A stretch of 64,000 nt of DNA from Xylophilus ampelinus (lineage in GTDB: Bacteria; Pseudomonadota; Gammaproteobacteria; Burkholderiales; Burkholderiaceae_C): contig NZ_CABFMN010000088.1 of NCBI RefSeq assembly GCF_901875635.1, positions 1 through 64,000 of the forward strand, read 5' to 3'. The translations under genes and the position numbers were made by a program. Shown here in pieces: positions 30,339-41,891 of the stretch (position 1 is the first letter of the stretch; the number at the start of each line of letters is the position of its first letter). The notes under the pieces were generated by a model. That model saw only the letters and a list, made by a program, of their open reading frames with translations. It was not told the origin of the DNA and made no database searches.

Positions 30339-30842
30339 ATGCGCCATCCGAGCCGAATCCTCCTCGCATCCGCCGCGTGCGCCGCCGCGCTGGGGCTGCC
30401 GCTGGGCGCGGCCGCCCAGCAGCCGCCGCAGCCCGTCGACGCCGACCTGCGCGCCGGCAGCGTGCTGCGGGCCGGGCCGTCCACCCGCGATGCGGTCACG
30501 CAGCGCGTGCCGCGCACGGTGCCTGCCTGGGTCTATGGCTGTACCGAGCAGCGCGGCTGGTGCGAGGTCGAACTCGAAGGCGGCGCGCGCGGCTGGGTGG
30601 CCGAGAGCCGCCTGCAGGCGGTGCAGGAGGAGGACAGCCTCGACCACCGCACCAGCACCCCGCTGCCGCAGCGCGGCGTGATCAACAACGGCGCCGTCAC
30701 CGGCGTCTACGTGGTGCAGCCCTGGGGCTACGGCTACCACGGCGGCGCCACCGTCATCGAGCTCGCGCCGCGCGGGGGCCCGGGCGAGCCGATGTTCCCG
30801 ATGCGCCCCGGCTGGGCGCGCGGGCAGCCGATGCCGCGCTGA
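30339..30842 (+). CDS. Secreted SH3-domain protein
   Basis: This 167-residue protein has a signal peptide cleaved near AAAQQ. One bacterial SH3 domain follows (RAGSVLRAGPSTRDAV, VPAWVYGCTEQRGWCEVEL, ARGWVAESRL). The C-terminal part is Gly/Tyr/Pro-rich with no known domain. Such proteins usually bind cell-wall peptides. It is a paralogue of the protein at 33466, sharing the GCTE-GWC core and the GWVA-RL ending. It is not part of the hut operon. Confidence 0.8.
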   Translation: MRHPSRILLASAACAAALGLPLGAAAQQPPQPVDADLRAGSVLRAGPSTRDAVTQRVPRTVPAWVYGCTEQRGWCEVELEGGARGWVAESRLQAVQEEDSLDHRTSTPLPQRGVINNGAVTGVYVVQPWGYGYHGGATVIELAPRGGPGEPMFPMRPGWARGQPMPR

Positions 30843-30855
30843 GCGCTTTGCTCGG

Positions 30856-30921
30856 CTTGCTATCGAATCGATAGCTGCTTGCGCCCGGCTGGCGGGCGTT
30901 GCAGGCCGATTTGGCTTGAAA
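30856..30921. repeat. Family A repeat copy 5
   Basis: Starting TTGCTATCGAATCGATAGC, it continues through GCCCGGC/GGCGGGC and ends GGCCGATTTGGCTTGAAAA. It is the closest match in inverted orientation to the copy at 3213. It lies between the convergent SH3 and desaturase genes, so it may also end transcription. Confidence 0.85.
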
Positions 30922-30936
30922 AGCCAGTCGGCCGGT

Positions 30937-32043
30937 TCAGGCCGCTGCGAGCGGCAGCGGTGCGGGCTCGCTGGTCGCGCGGCCCTGGAAGTCGGTCCAG
31001 CAGCGGCGCGTGAAGTCGTACAGCTTGCAGCGGCGCGCCGTGCCGAAGTACCAGCGCCACGAGAAGCGCTGGATCACGATGCGCCCGGGCAGCAGCTCCT
31101 CGATGCGGGCCTGGGCCGCCTTGAGCTTGTAGAGCGGGATGCTCATGTCCACGTGGTGCGCCGTGTGCTCCATGATGTGGTGCATCAGGCCGCCGATGCG
31201 CCAGGGGAAGGTCAGGTGCACGGTGGTCGACACGAAGGGCTGCGCGCGCTGCCAGGCGGCGCGGTCGTCGTGCCAGGACACCTTCACGTGCGTGTGGTGC
31301 ACGTACACCACGAAGCCGATCATCGCGAACCAGAACAGCACCGGCAGCACGAAGGCGAAGCCCAGCATCGGCAGCAGCGCGCGCCCGGTGGCGAAGGACA
31401 CCGCCGCCAGCACCGCCAGCCACGCCGTGGCGAAGCCCAGCACCAGCGCGCAGTCGCGCGAGAACACCGGCCGCTCGGCGTTGGCCGTCCGGTCGCGCGC
31501 GATCATGCGGCGCCACCAGATCTCGACCATGTAGTACACGCCGGGCGCCCAACCGCTGCGGTACAGGCGCTCCATCAGCCGCCGGCCGGGCGGCAGCGCC
31601 TCGTACTCGGCCTGCGTGAGCGGCGCCCAGACGAAGTCCACGCCCTTGAGGTTGGTGAAACCGTGGTGCACCGTGTTGTGCCCCATGTCCCAGAGGCTGT
31701 AGGGCGTGAGCGAGGGCAGGAAGGCGATGCGGCCCAGCCACCGGTTCAGGCGCCGGTGCGGCGTCAGGCTCTGGTGGCAGGCGTCGTGGCCGATGATGAA
31801 CAGCCGTCCGATCACGAAGCCGCAGGCCAGCCCGGCCAGGGCGCGGGCCCAGCCGGCCTCCAGCAGCACGGCGGCGGCGGCCAGGGCGAAGAAGAGCAGG
31901 TAGTCCAGCACCAGCAGCAGGACGGGGCGCAGCGTGCTGCGCTGCACGAGCGGCAGCAGCCAGCCGCGGATGGTCTTGCGGTGCGGCAGCGGCACCTCGG
32001 GGGGCAGCGGGCGGGGCGCCGGCTGGAGAGTCGGTTCGGACAT
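30937..32043 (-). CDS. Acyl-lipid fatty acid desaturase
   Basis: This 368-residue membrane protein has the three di-iron His boxes of acyl-lipid desaturases: HDACHQ, HNTVHHGFTN and, near the C-terminus, HHIMEHTAHHVD. Four hydrophobic helices flank them. It most resembles delta-12/omega-6-type enzymes, which adjust membrane unsaturation; the position specificity cannot be read. I use the MSEPTLQP start because the upstream in-frame segment is non-conserved Ser/Arg sequence. It is unrelated in detail to the desaturase in the hut locus. Confidence 0.88.
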   Translation of the reverse strand: MSEPTLQPAPRPLPPEVPLPHRKTIRGWLLPLVQRSTLRPVLLLVLDYLLFFALAAAAVLLEAGWARALAGLACGFVIGRLFIIGHDACHQSLTPHRRLNRWLGRIAFLPSLTPYSLWDMGHNTVHHGFTNLKGVDFVWAPLTQAEYEALPPGRRLMERLYRSGWAPGVYYMVEIWWRRMIARDRTANAERPVFSRDCALVLGFATAWLAVLAAVSFATGRALLPMLGFAFVLPVLFWFAMIGFVVYVHHTHVKVSWHDDRAAWQRAQPFVSTTVHLTFPWRIGGLMHHIMEHTAHHVDMSIPLYKLKAAQARIEELLPGRIVIQRFSWRWYFGTARRCKLYDFTRRCWTDFQGRATSEPAPLPLAAA

Positions 32044-32260
32044 GGAACTGAAGAGGGCGCGACCCGCGCGCACGGTGGACGAAGAGGACAAATGAGAGGG
32101 CGATCAGGCCGCAGCCCGGCAGGGCGCGACATGCAACCCTAACCGAGGCCTGTGGACGGTGTCATGACAGCGGTCAAACACCGGCCCGACGCCCAGGAAG
32201 TTGGCAGGGCCAGCCGGATGCGCGGGGCGCCGCCGCAACAGCGATTCCTACAATCGCCGC

Positions 32261-33301
32261 ATGACGCTGCCCGCCTACACCCGTGCCCGTGAGCTGCCCG
32301 GCATTCTCGCCCAACGCATCGCCATCCTCGACGGCGCCATGGGCACGATGATCCAGCGCTTCAAGCTCGGCGAGGCGCAGTACCGCGGCGAGCGCTTCAA
32401 GGATTTCCACAAGGACGTGAAGGGCAACAACGAATTGCTGTCGCTCACGCGCCCCGAGGTCATCCGCGACATCCACGAGGGCTACCTGGCCGCGGGGGCC
32501 GACCTGATCGAGACCAACACCTTCGGCGCCACCACCGTCGCGCAGGAGGATTACGACATGGCGCACCTGGCGCGCGAGATGAACCTCGAATCCGCCAAGC
32601 TCGCCCGCGCCGCCTGCGACAAGTTCAGCACGCCCGACAAACCGCGCTTCGTCGCCGGCGCCCTCGGGCCCACGCCCAAGACCGCCAGCATCAGCCCCGA
32701 CGTGAACGACCCGGGCGCGCGCAATGTCGATTTCGAGACCTTGCGCGCCGCCTACTATGAGCAGACCGAGGCGCTGGTGCAGGGCGGGGCCGACGTGATC
32801 CTGGTCGAGACCATCTTCGATACGCTCAACGCCAAGGCCGCGCTCTTCGCCGTCGACGAGTACTTCGAGGCCAGCGGCGAGCGTCTGCCGATCATCATCA
32901 GCGGCACCGTGACCGACGCCTCGGGCCGCATCCTGTCGGGCCAGACCGTCACCGCCTTCTGGCACAGCGTGCGGCATGCCCAGCCGCTGGCCATCGGCCT
33001 GAACTGTGCGCTGGGCGCCGCCCTGATGCGCCCCTACGTGCAGGAGCTCAACCGCGTGGCGGGCGACACCTTCATCAGCTGCTACCCCAACGCCGGCCTG
33101 CCCAACCCGATGAGCGACACCGGCTTCGACGAGACGCCCGAAGTCACCTCGCGCCTCATCCACGAGTTCGCGGCCGAGGGGCTGGTCAACATCGTCGGCG
33201 GCTGCTGCGGCACCACGCCGGATCACATCGCCGCCATCGGCCGTGCCGTCGCGCCCCTGCGTGGCCGGGCGCTGCCACCGGCCTACCGCGAAGCGGCCTG
33301 A
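32261..33301 (+). CDS. metH: Methionine synthase, homocysteine-binding half (MetH part 1)
   Basis: This 346-residue protein is the homocysteine S-methyltransferase domain of cobalamin-dependent methionine synthase. It opens with [13 protein letters not shown] and has the zinc-thiolate cysteines in GLNCALGA and [12 protein letters not shown]. The pterin, cobalamin and activation domains are missing here and are encoded by the gene at 35894. A complete enzyme must assemble from the two products. Four unrelated-looking genes, counting both strands, lie between or overlap the region. No SAH riboswitch is visible in front of this half. Confidence 0.93.
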   Translation: MTLPAYTRARELPGILAQRIAILDGAMGTMIQRFKLGEAQYRGERFKDFHKDVKGNNELLSLTRPEVIRDIHEGYLAAGADLIETNTFGATTVAQEDYDMAHLAREMNLESAKLARAACDKFSTPDKPRFVAGALGPTPKTASISPDVNDPGARNVDFETLRAAYYEQTEALVQGGADVILVETIFDTLNAKAALFAVDEYFEASGERLPIIISGTVTDASGRILSGQTVTAFWHSVRHAQPLAIGLNCALGAALMRPYVQELNRVAGDTFISCYPNAGLPNPMSDTGFDETPEVTSRLIHEFAAEGLVNIVGGCCGTTPDHIAAIGRAVAPLRGRALPPAYREAA

Positions 33302-33465
33302 CAGGGAATCCTGCCCGGAGCTCGTGTGAAGCGAGGATGAAGGCGGTAGCCAAAGGTAGCGGCGGTCCACCGCGCGGCGGCCGGTGGCGTTGGCGGAAAG
33401 CAGGGTGGTGTCCTATGGACAGCGCGTTCGGCGCCCGCCTAACCTGCATCAACAAAGGACCGCCC

Positions 33466-34332
33466 ATGATCCCTATGTCCCAGCCATCAGGCCCGCGTCG
33501 CTGGCTCGCCATCGCGGCACTGGTGCTTGCCGTGCCGCTCGCCGCCTCGGCACAGGAAGCCTACACGCGCGGATCGCCGACGCTTTTTGCCGGCCCTTCC
33601 GCGGACTATCCGGCCGTCGCACGGCTGGCGCCCGGCCAGTCGCTGAGCGTCGTGGGCTGCACCGAAGGCTATGGCTGGTGCGACGTGGTCCTGCCCGACG
33701 GCCTGCGCGGCTGGGTCGCGGCGAACAGGCTCGAATACGACTATGCCGGCGACACCCTGCCGATGGCGACCTATGGCGCGGCCATCGGGGTGCCGATCGT
33801 CGGCTTCGCGCTCGGCAACTACTGGAGCAACTACTACCGCGACCGGCCCTGGTACCGCGAGCCGCGCTGGTGGGGCAACCGTCCTCCGCCGCCGCCCATG
33901 CCGGGTTGGCGCCCACCGCCCCCGCCCGCCATCGGCTGGGCGCCCCGGCCCCCCGCGCCGGGCTGGAACGGTCCGCCGCCGCCCCGGCCGGGCTGGTCCG
34001 GTCCACCGCCGCGGCCGGAGTGGAACGGTCCGCCGCCGCATGCACGGCCCGACTGGAACAATGCGCCGGGCCGGCCCGGCTGGAGCGGGCCCCCGCCTCA
34101 GCGACCCGACTGGAATGGGCGTCCCCCTCCGGCAACCGTGCAGCCGCCGCCGGCGGCGATGCCTCGGCCGCAGCCTCAGTTTCCTGTGCAGCCGCAACGG
34201 CGGCCCGGTGCCGGGCCGCAACCGCCGATGCCGGTCCAGGCGGCACCGCAGCCGCGCTTCCCGATGGGCCACATGCCGCCCCCGCCGGGCGGCGGCGCGA
34301 CCTACAACGGCAACAACCCGGACCGCCCCTGA
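33466..34332 (+). CDS. Secreted SH3 protein with Pro/Gly/Trp-rich tail
   Basis: This 288-residue protein has a signal peptide cleaved near AASAQ, a single SH3 domain (residues about 27-95; LFAGPSADYPAVARL, VVGCTEGYGWCDVVL, GWVAANRLEYDYAG) and a short hydrophobic stretch. A low-complexity tail of about 150 residues follows, built of PP-GW and RPGW-type words. The tail should be disordered and extracellular or periplasmic. It is a paralogue of the 30339 protein. AAAGGA six bases before the ATG sets the start. It lies between the two metH halves. Confidence 0.8.
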   Translation: MIPMSQPSGPRRWLAIAALVLAVPLAASAQEAYTRGSPTLFAGPSADYPAVARLAPGQSLSVVGCTEGYGWCDVVLPDGLRGWVAANRLEYDYAGDTLPMATYGAAIGVPIVGFALGNYWSNYYRDRPWYREPRWWGNRPPPPPMPGWRPPPPPAIGWAPRPPAPGWNGPPPPRPGWSGPPPRPEWNGPPPHARPDWNNAPGRPGWSGPPPQRPDWNGRPPPATVQPPPAAMPRPQPQFPVQPQRRPGAGPQPPMPVQAAPQPRFPMGHMPPPPGGGATYNGNNPDRP

Positions 34333-34347
34333 GCCGGCGCAGCGTGT

Positions 34348-35235
34348 TCAGCCGGGCGTGCGCCCCATCAGTGCCACGAAGCGGCGCGCGCCCAGCCCCA
34401 GCGGGCGCTCCTTGGACCACACGACGTCGACCCACAGGTTAAGCCCGTTGCTGAGGTTCTCGAAAGGAATCTCCACCAGCGTGCCGGCCGCCACGTGCGG
34501 CCGCACCACGTTGCGTGGCAGCCAGCCCCAGCCGAGGCCGGCGCTCACCATGTTCAGCGCCGCCAGCGCGTTGTCGGTGCGCCAGACCTGCCGCGCGAAG
34601 ACGAAACGCGGGTCGGCCGTCGGCACGTCGCGGCCGGCGACGACGATCTGCCGCGTGGCCGCCAGGTGCTGCTCGCGCAGCCGGCCGCCGGCGGCGGCGA
34701 GCACCGGGTGGCCGGGCGCGATCACCAGCACCAGCGTCTCGCGCGCCACCTCCTGAAAGCCCTCGCGCCCGTCCATGCCGGGCCGCTCGAACACCAGCGC
34801 CAGCTGCGCCCGCCCGCTGTGCAGCATGGCCAATGCGTCGGCCTGCGGTGCCGCCAGCACCTCCATCTCCAGCGCCGGGTATTCGGCGGCCAGCGTGGCC
34901 AGGGCCGGGCCCCAGGCGGCGCCCAGCAGCTCGGGGGCGATGGCCAGGGTGAGCCGGTGCTCCAGGCCCTGCGTGAGCGCCAGGGCCTGCACCTGCAGCT
35001 GCGTGAGCTGGTCGGCCATGAGCCGCGCCTGCGGCTCCAGCGAGCGCGCAGCGGGCGTGGGGCGCGGCTCGCGCCCGCTGCGGTCGAACAGCGGCAGGTC
35101 GAGCTCGGCCTCCAGCTGGGCGATGGCCATGCTCACGGCCGACGGTACCTTGCCCAGGGCGCGGGCGGCCGCCGAGAAGGAGCCGTGGTCGAGCACCGCC
35201 AGAAAGACCGCCACGCTGTCGCTGTCGAAGGCCAT
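34348..35235 (-). CDS. LysR-family regulator, probably of the PACE efflux gene
   Basis: This 295-residue protein has the LysR HTH (FSAAARALGKVPSAVSMAIAQLE) and a C-terminal effector domain. It is divergent from the PACE efflux gene with a 72-bp spacer holding the dyad TTTATGTC-N9-GACATAAA. That is the standard layout for a LysR regulator and its transporter target. The start at MAFDSDSV is used; five upstream in-frame residues are possible. Confidence 0.92.
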   Translation of the reverse strand: MAFDSDSVAVFLAVLDHGSFSAAARALGKVPSAVSMAIAQLEAELDLPLFDRSGREPRPTPAARSLEPQARLMADQLTQLQVQALALTQGLEHRLTLAIAPELLGAAWGPALATLAAEYPALEMEVLAAPQADALAMLHSGRAQLALVFERPGMDGREGFQEVARETLVLVIAPGHPVLAAAGGRLREQHLAATRQIVVAGRDVPTADPRFVFARQVWRTDNALAALNMVSAGLGWGWLPRNVVRPHVAAGTLVEIPFENLSNGLNLWVDVVWSKERPLGLGARRFVALMGRTPG

Positions 35236-35272
35236 CGCCTGATCTATCAATTAATCTGAAAGAAGATGACTT

Positions 35273-35297
35273 TTTATGTCAATCAAGAAGACATAAA
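35273..35297. promoter_or_regulatory. LysR-type operator dyad
   Basis: TTTATGTC (35273-35280) and GACATAAA (35290-35297) are perfect inverted arms separated by 9 bp in the divergent spacer. The arms and AT-rich core fit a LysR recognition site for the adjacent regulator, controlling both directions. Confidence 0.7.
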
Positions 35298-35307
35298 TTC
35301 TGCCCCC

Positions 35308-35733
35308 ATGCAAGGAATCCAGCGAAAGATCGTCTACATCAGCCTCTACGAGGGGCTGGCCATCGTCTGTGCCACCTTCGGGCTGGCCGTCCTGTCCGAC
35401 AACGGTCTGGGCCATTCGGGTGTCGCCGCGGTCATGGCCTCGGCCATCGCCATCGTGTGGAACCTCGGCTACAACAGCGCCTTCGAGTGGTGGGAGGCGC
35501 GCCAGCCTGTGCGCGGGCGCAGCGTGGCGCGGCGCGTGGCGCACGCCATCGGCTTCGAACTGGGCCTGGCCGTGGTGCTGATCCCGGTGTTCGCCTGGTG
35601 GCTCGGCGTGAGCCTTTGGCATGCGCTGGTCATGGATGCCGGGCTGATGCTCTTCTTCCTCGTCTACACCTTCTGCTTCAACTGGGGCTTCGACCGCGTC
35701 TTCGGCCTGCCGGCCTCGGCGCAGCCCGCATGA
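35308..35733 (+). CDS. PACE-family efflux transporter (chlorhexidine-type)
   Basis: This 141-residue protein has four transmembrane helices made of two bacterial transmembrane pair domains, each with the WN-N-FE type signature ([32 protein letters not shown]). PACE proteins export biocides such as chlorhexidine and acriflavine and, natively, short polyamines. A divergent LysR gene is the usual partner. I use the [10 protein letters not shown] start because the family begins there. Confidence 0.92.
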   Translation: MQGIQRKIVYISLYEGLAIVCATFGLAVLSDNGLGHSGVAAVMASAIAIVWNLGYNSAFEWWEARQPVRGRSVARRVAHAIGFELGLAVVLIPVFAWWLGVSLWHALVMDAGLMLFFLVYTFCFNWGFDRVFGLPASAQPA

Positions 35734-35778
35734 CCCCGGCGCGAGGCCGTCCGGCCCGCGCTCATTAAAATCCGCGCT

Positions 35779-35860
35779 CGCCCAAGGAGCGTTGCAGCGC
35801 CGGGGCCGCGTCCGCGGGCGCCGGCCGCCGCGTCAGGCTTGGGACCCGCAACGACGCTCG
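35779..35860 (+). ncRNA. SAH riboswitch upstream of metH part 2
   Basis: The sequence has the hallmarks of the S-adenosylhomocysteine riboswitch. CCCAAGGAGCGTTGCAG at its 5' side pairs with GCAACGACGCTC at its 3' side. A GC-rich internal hairpin separates them. The conserved CAGGCTTGGGA can pair back to CCCAAG as the pseudoknot. It sits 34 bp ahead of the metH start codon. High SAH should switch the gene on, which fits disposal of homocysteine by remethylation. Confidence 0.88.
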
Positions 35861-35893
35861 CCTGTTTCTCCCGTGTCCCCTGCAGGTGAGCCC

Positions 35894-38644
<2,751 letters not shown>

Positions 38645-38663
38645 TCCCGACGCGACCGGCACC

Positions 38664-40469
38664 GTGACCCTGGCCTTGCAGAAGCTGATCTTCGCGGCGC
38701 AGCACCTCGCGGCGCTGGCCCTGTTCCTCTGGGCCGCCTGGGGCGTGGGCGACCTCGCCGGCGCCCGCCTTCGTGCCGTGCCACCCGCACGCCGCGGAAT
38801 GGCCCAGGGCGACCCCTGGCTGGGCCTCGCCCTGTCGTCCGCACTGGGCATCGGCGTCTTCGTGGTGCTGCTGCAGGGCCTCGGCATCGCGGGGTGGCTG
38901 CGTCCGCCGATCACGATGGCGCTGCTGCTCGCAGCATTGGCCGTGGCGGCGGCGCGCACGCCGGCCGCATGGCGGCGGCTGCGCGCCGTTCCGCCCGGTC
39001 CGGCGCCCACGCTGGCCGAGCGCACCATGCGCTGGGTCGTCCTCGGTGCGGCGCTGGTGTGCCTCATCGAGCCGCTGGCCCCGCCCTTCGCGTTCGACGA
39101 GATGATGTACCACCTGCCCTGGGCGCGCGAGACGGCCATGAGCGGGCGCATCGGCATCCACGACTGGCTGCGCTACCCCTGGTTCCCCTACAACTACAAC
39201 CTGCTCTACGCGGCCGCGCTGCCGTGGATGGGCGACGTGTTCCCGCACCTGCTGCACGCGCTCGCGGGCTGGCTGTCGGCGGCCATCGTCTATCGGCTGG
39301 CCGTGCTGTACACCGACCGCATCGTGGCCGGCATGGCGGTGGTCATCCTGCTCGCGGTGGGCGAGTACGCCAATGCGCTGATCGACATGGCGGTGGCGCT
39401 GTTCGTCGTCGCGGCCTGCGCCGCGCTGTGGATCTGGCAGGAAGATCCAGGCGGCGGCGCAGCCCGGCCCACGCGCTGGCTGGTGCTGGCGGCCTTCTTC
39501 CTCGGCGTGGCGGCAGGCAGCAAGTACCAGGCGCTCACCTTCCTGCCGCTCCTGGGGCTGTGGGTGCTGTGGCGGGAGCGCCGGCCCGGCCCGCTGGCAC
39601 TGGGACTCGCGGCCTTTCTGCTGCCGTGCATCTACTGGTACGCGCGCAACTGGCTGCAGACGGGCGATCCGTTCAACCCCATCGGGGCGCGCGTGTTCGG
39701 CTTCACCAACTGGAACCCTGCCGACTACCAGCAGCAGCTCGACGACGTGCGGGCGCACGCCAGCCTGCCCAACGTGATGTTCTGGGCCCTGCTCGTGGTT
39801 CCCTTCGGCGTCTTCTGGAAGGCGAGGCCAGCCGTGCGCGCCGCCTTCGCGTTCGGCGTCTGGTCGCTCGTCGTGTGGGTGCTGACCTCGCGCTATCCCC
39901 GCTACATGATGGCGTCGTTTCCCATCCTCGCCTGGCTGGGCGCGATGGGCTGGCGACAGCTTTACCTCTGGGGCGCGGACCTCGTCCGGAGCCGGGCGCC
40001 AGTGCTCGCCGGCGGGCGCAGGCCTGCGATGGCCGCCGGCGCGCTCGTGGCGGTGCTCGCGGCGGCCGGCCTGTCGCGGTTCGCCGCGCATTGGCGCATC
40101 ATTTCGCCCACGCCGCAGACGCGGGAAGCCTTTCTTCGCCAGCATGTGCCGGGTTATGAGGTCCTGAGCTATCTGCGCGCGCATCCGGTGCCCGACAAGC
40201 TCTACCAGGTGGTGCTCAACGATGCGTTGTATTACGCCGGCTTCCCGGCATGGGGCGATGTCTTCGGCCCCTACCGCTATGCCGACTACGTGTACCTGCC
40301 CGCGGATGAACTCGCGCGCAAGCTGGCAGCCCAGGGCTTCGGCCGCATCGTGATCCGCACCGACCTGGCGCCCTATATCCATACCAAGCCGGGCTTCGAT
40401 CGCCGTTTCCAGCTCATCACGGAGCAGGGGAGCGTGAAGGCGTACCGCATACTGCCGGCCACACCATGA
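38664..40469 (+). CDS. GT39-like membrane glycosyltransferase
   Basis: This 601-residue polytopic protein has about a dozen hydrophobic helices and an acidic first periplasmic loop (PPFAFDEMMYHLPWARE), as in ArnT/PMT-type transferases where Asp/Glu residues are catalytic. A soluble C-terminal part follows. It should transfer a sugar from a polyprenyl-phosphate donor in the periplasm. Its stop overlaps the GT2 gene by ATGA, and GtrA follows, so donor synthesis and flipping are encoded with it. The start is a GTG 19 bp after metH; there is no nearby in-frame ATG in the hydrophobic region's lead-in. Confidence 0.78.
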   Translation: MTLALQKLIFAAQHLAALALFLWAAWGVGDLAGARLRAVPPARRGMAQGDPWLGLALSSALGIGVFVVLLQGLGIAGWLRPPITMALLLAALAVAAARTPAAWRRLRAVPPGPAPTLAERTMRWVVLGAALVCLIEPLAPPFAFDEMMYHLPWARETAMSGRIGIHDWLRYPWFPYNYNLLYAAALPWMGDVFPHLLHALAGWLSAAIVYRLAVLYTDRIVAGMAVVILLAVGEYANALIDMAVALFVVAACAALWIWQEDPGGGAARPTRWLVLAAFFLGVAAGSKYQALTFLPLLGLWVLWRERRPGPLALGLAAFLLPCIYWYARNWLQTGDPFNPIGARVFGFTNWNPADYQQQLDDVRAHASLPNVMFWALLVVPFGVFWKARPAVRAAFAFGVWSLVVWVLTSRYPRYMMASFPILAWLGAMGWRQLYLWGADLVRSRAPVLAGGRRPAMAAGALVAVLAAAGLSRFAAHWRIISPTPQTREAFLRQHVPGYEVLSYLRAHPVPDKLYQVVLNDALYYAGFPAWGDVFGPYRYADYVYLPADELARKLAAQGFGRIVIRTDLAPYIHTKPGFDRRFQLITEQGSVKAYRILPATP

Positions 40470-41431
40470 GCGCCCCCGACCCCCTCGCCGCATTGCGCAT
40501 CGCGGCCGTGATTCCCTGCTACAACGAGGCGCTGGCCATCCCGCAGGTCATCGCGGAGTTCCGCGCCGCGCTGCCGCAGGCGGAGATCCACGTCTTCGAC
40601 AACGCGTCGACCGACGACACCGCTGCCGTGGCACGCGCGCACGGTGCGCAGGTGACGCACGTGGCGCTGCGCGGCAAGGGCAACGTGGTGCGCCGCATGT
40701 TCGCCGACGTCGAGGCCGACGTGTACGTCATGGTCGATGGCGACGCCACCTACGACCTGTCGACCGTGCGCGAGCTCATCGCCGACCTGGTCGGGGGCAA
40801 CCTCGACATGGTGGTGGGCGCGCGCGTCGACGACCGGCACGACGCGCACACCTACCGGCCCGGCCACCGCTTCGGCAACCGCCTGCTCACCGGCGCGGTG
40901 GCGCACCTCTTCGGCGGCCACTTCACCGACATGCTGTCGGGCCTGCGGGTGTTCTCGCGCCGCTACGTGAAGTCCTTTCCGGCGCTCGCCAAAGGTTTCG
41001 AGATCGAGACCGAGCTCACCGTGCATGCGCTCGAGCTGCGCATGCCCCATGCCGAGCGGCCCACGCTGTACCGCTCGCGGCCCGAGGGCTCGCATTCGAA
41101 GCTGTCGACCTACCGGGATGGCTGGCGCATCCTGCTGATGATCCTGCGGCTGTACGTCAACGAACGGCCGCTGAGCTTCTTCAGCGCCATCGGCGGCCTG
41201 CTTGCGCTGGGCGCGATCGTGCTGGCCATTCCGCTCTTCATCACCTTCGTCGAGACCGGCCTGGTGCCGCGCCTGCCCACCGCCGTGCTGGCCACCGGCA
41301 TGATGCTGGCCGCCATGCTGTCGGCCGCCTGCGGCGCGGTGTTGCGCACGGTGACGCTGGGGCGGCGCGAGGTCAAGCGCCTGCGCTACCTGGCCACGCC
41401 GGGCGTGCGGAACGCGCTGCGCCGGCCATGA
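40466..41431 (+). CDS. GT2 polyprenyl-phosphate glycosyltransferase
   Basis: This 321-residue protein has a GT-A domain with AAVIPCYNEALAIPQVI at the N-terminus and a YVMVDGDATYDLSTV DxD-type site. A C-terminal pair of transmembrane helices (about 235-285) follows. It resembles DPM1/GtrB-type enzymes that charge undecaprenyl phosphate with a sugar nucleotide on the cytoplasmic face. It overlaps its neighbours on both sides by four bases (ATGA). Confidence 0.9.
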   Translation: MSAPDPLAALRIAAVIPCYNEALAIPQVIAEFRAALPQAEIHVFDNASTDDTAAVARAHGAQVTHVALRGKGNVVRRMFADVEADVYVMVDGDATYDLSTVRELIADLVGGNLDMVVGARVDDRHDAHTYRPGHRFGNRLLTGAVAHLFGGHFTDMLSGLRVFSRRYVKSFPALAKGFEIETELTVHALELRMPHAERPTLYRSRPEGSHSKLSTYRDGWRILLMILRLYVNERPLSFFSAIGGLLALGAIVLAIPLFITFVETGLVPRLPTAVLATGMMLAAMLSAACGAVLRTVTLGRREVKRLRYLATPGVRNALRRP

Positions 41432-41856
41432 GCGCATCCGGCCCGCAGGGCGGCGAAGCGCACGGCACCACGCGCCGGCTGGCCCTGTTCGCGGTGGCCG
41501 GCGTGCTCGGCCTGATCGTCGACGTGGCTGTGCTGTATTTGCTGGCACCCTGGCTGGGCTGGTATGCCGCGCGGGTGCTGTCCTTCCTCGCCGCGGCGAC
41601 CGCGACCTGGGCCTTCAACCGCCGCTTCACCTTCGCGGTCGGCCATCCTGCCTCGCTGTGGCGCGAGTACGCCTCGTACGTGGCCGCCATGCTCGGCGGC
41701 GCGGCGGTGAACTACGCGGTCTATGTGCTCACGCTGCATTCGGTCGAGGGCCCCTGGGCCGCGGCGCTGGGCGTGGCGCTGGGCAGCCTGGGCGGCATGG
41801 TCGTCAACTATCTCTCGGCCCGGCACCTGGTGTTCCGCTCGCGCGGCCCGCGCTGA
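41428..41856 (+). CDS. GtrA-family flippase-like protein
   Basis: This 142-residue protein has four transmembrane helices with the GtrA signature (LFAVAGVLGLIVDVAVLYLL; AFNRRFTF; NYLSARHLVF). GtrA proteins are thought to flip polyprenyl-phosphate sugars. With the upstream GT2 and GT39 genes it makes a complete three-gene envelope glycosylation cassette. The sugar and acceptor are unknown. Confidence 0.9.
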   Translation: MSASGPQGGEAHGTTRRLALFAVAGVLGLIVDVAVLYLLAPWLGWYAARVLSFLAAATATWAFNRRFTFAVGHPASLWREYASYVAAMLGGAAVNYAVYVLTLHSVEGPWAAALGVALGSLGGMVVNYLSARHLVFRSRGPR

Positions 41857-41891
41857 TCGACAGCGCCGCCGAAGGCCGCTAGCGTCGGGGC

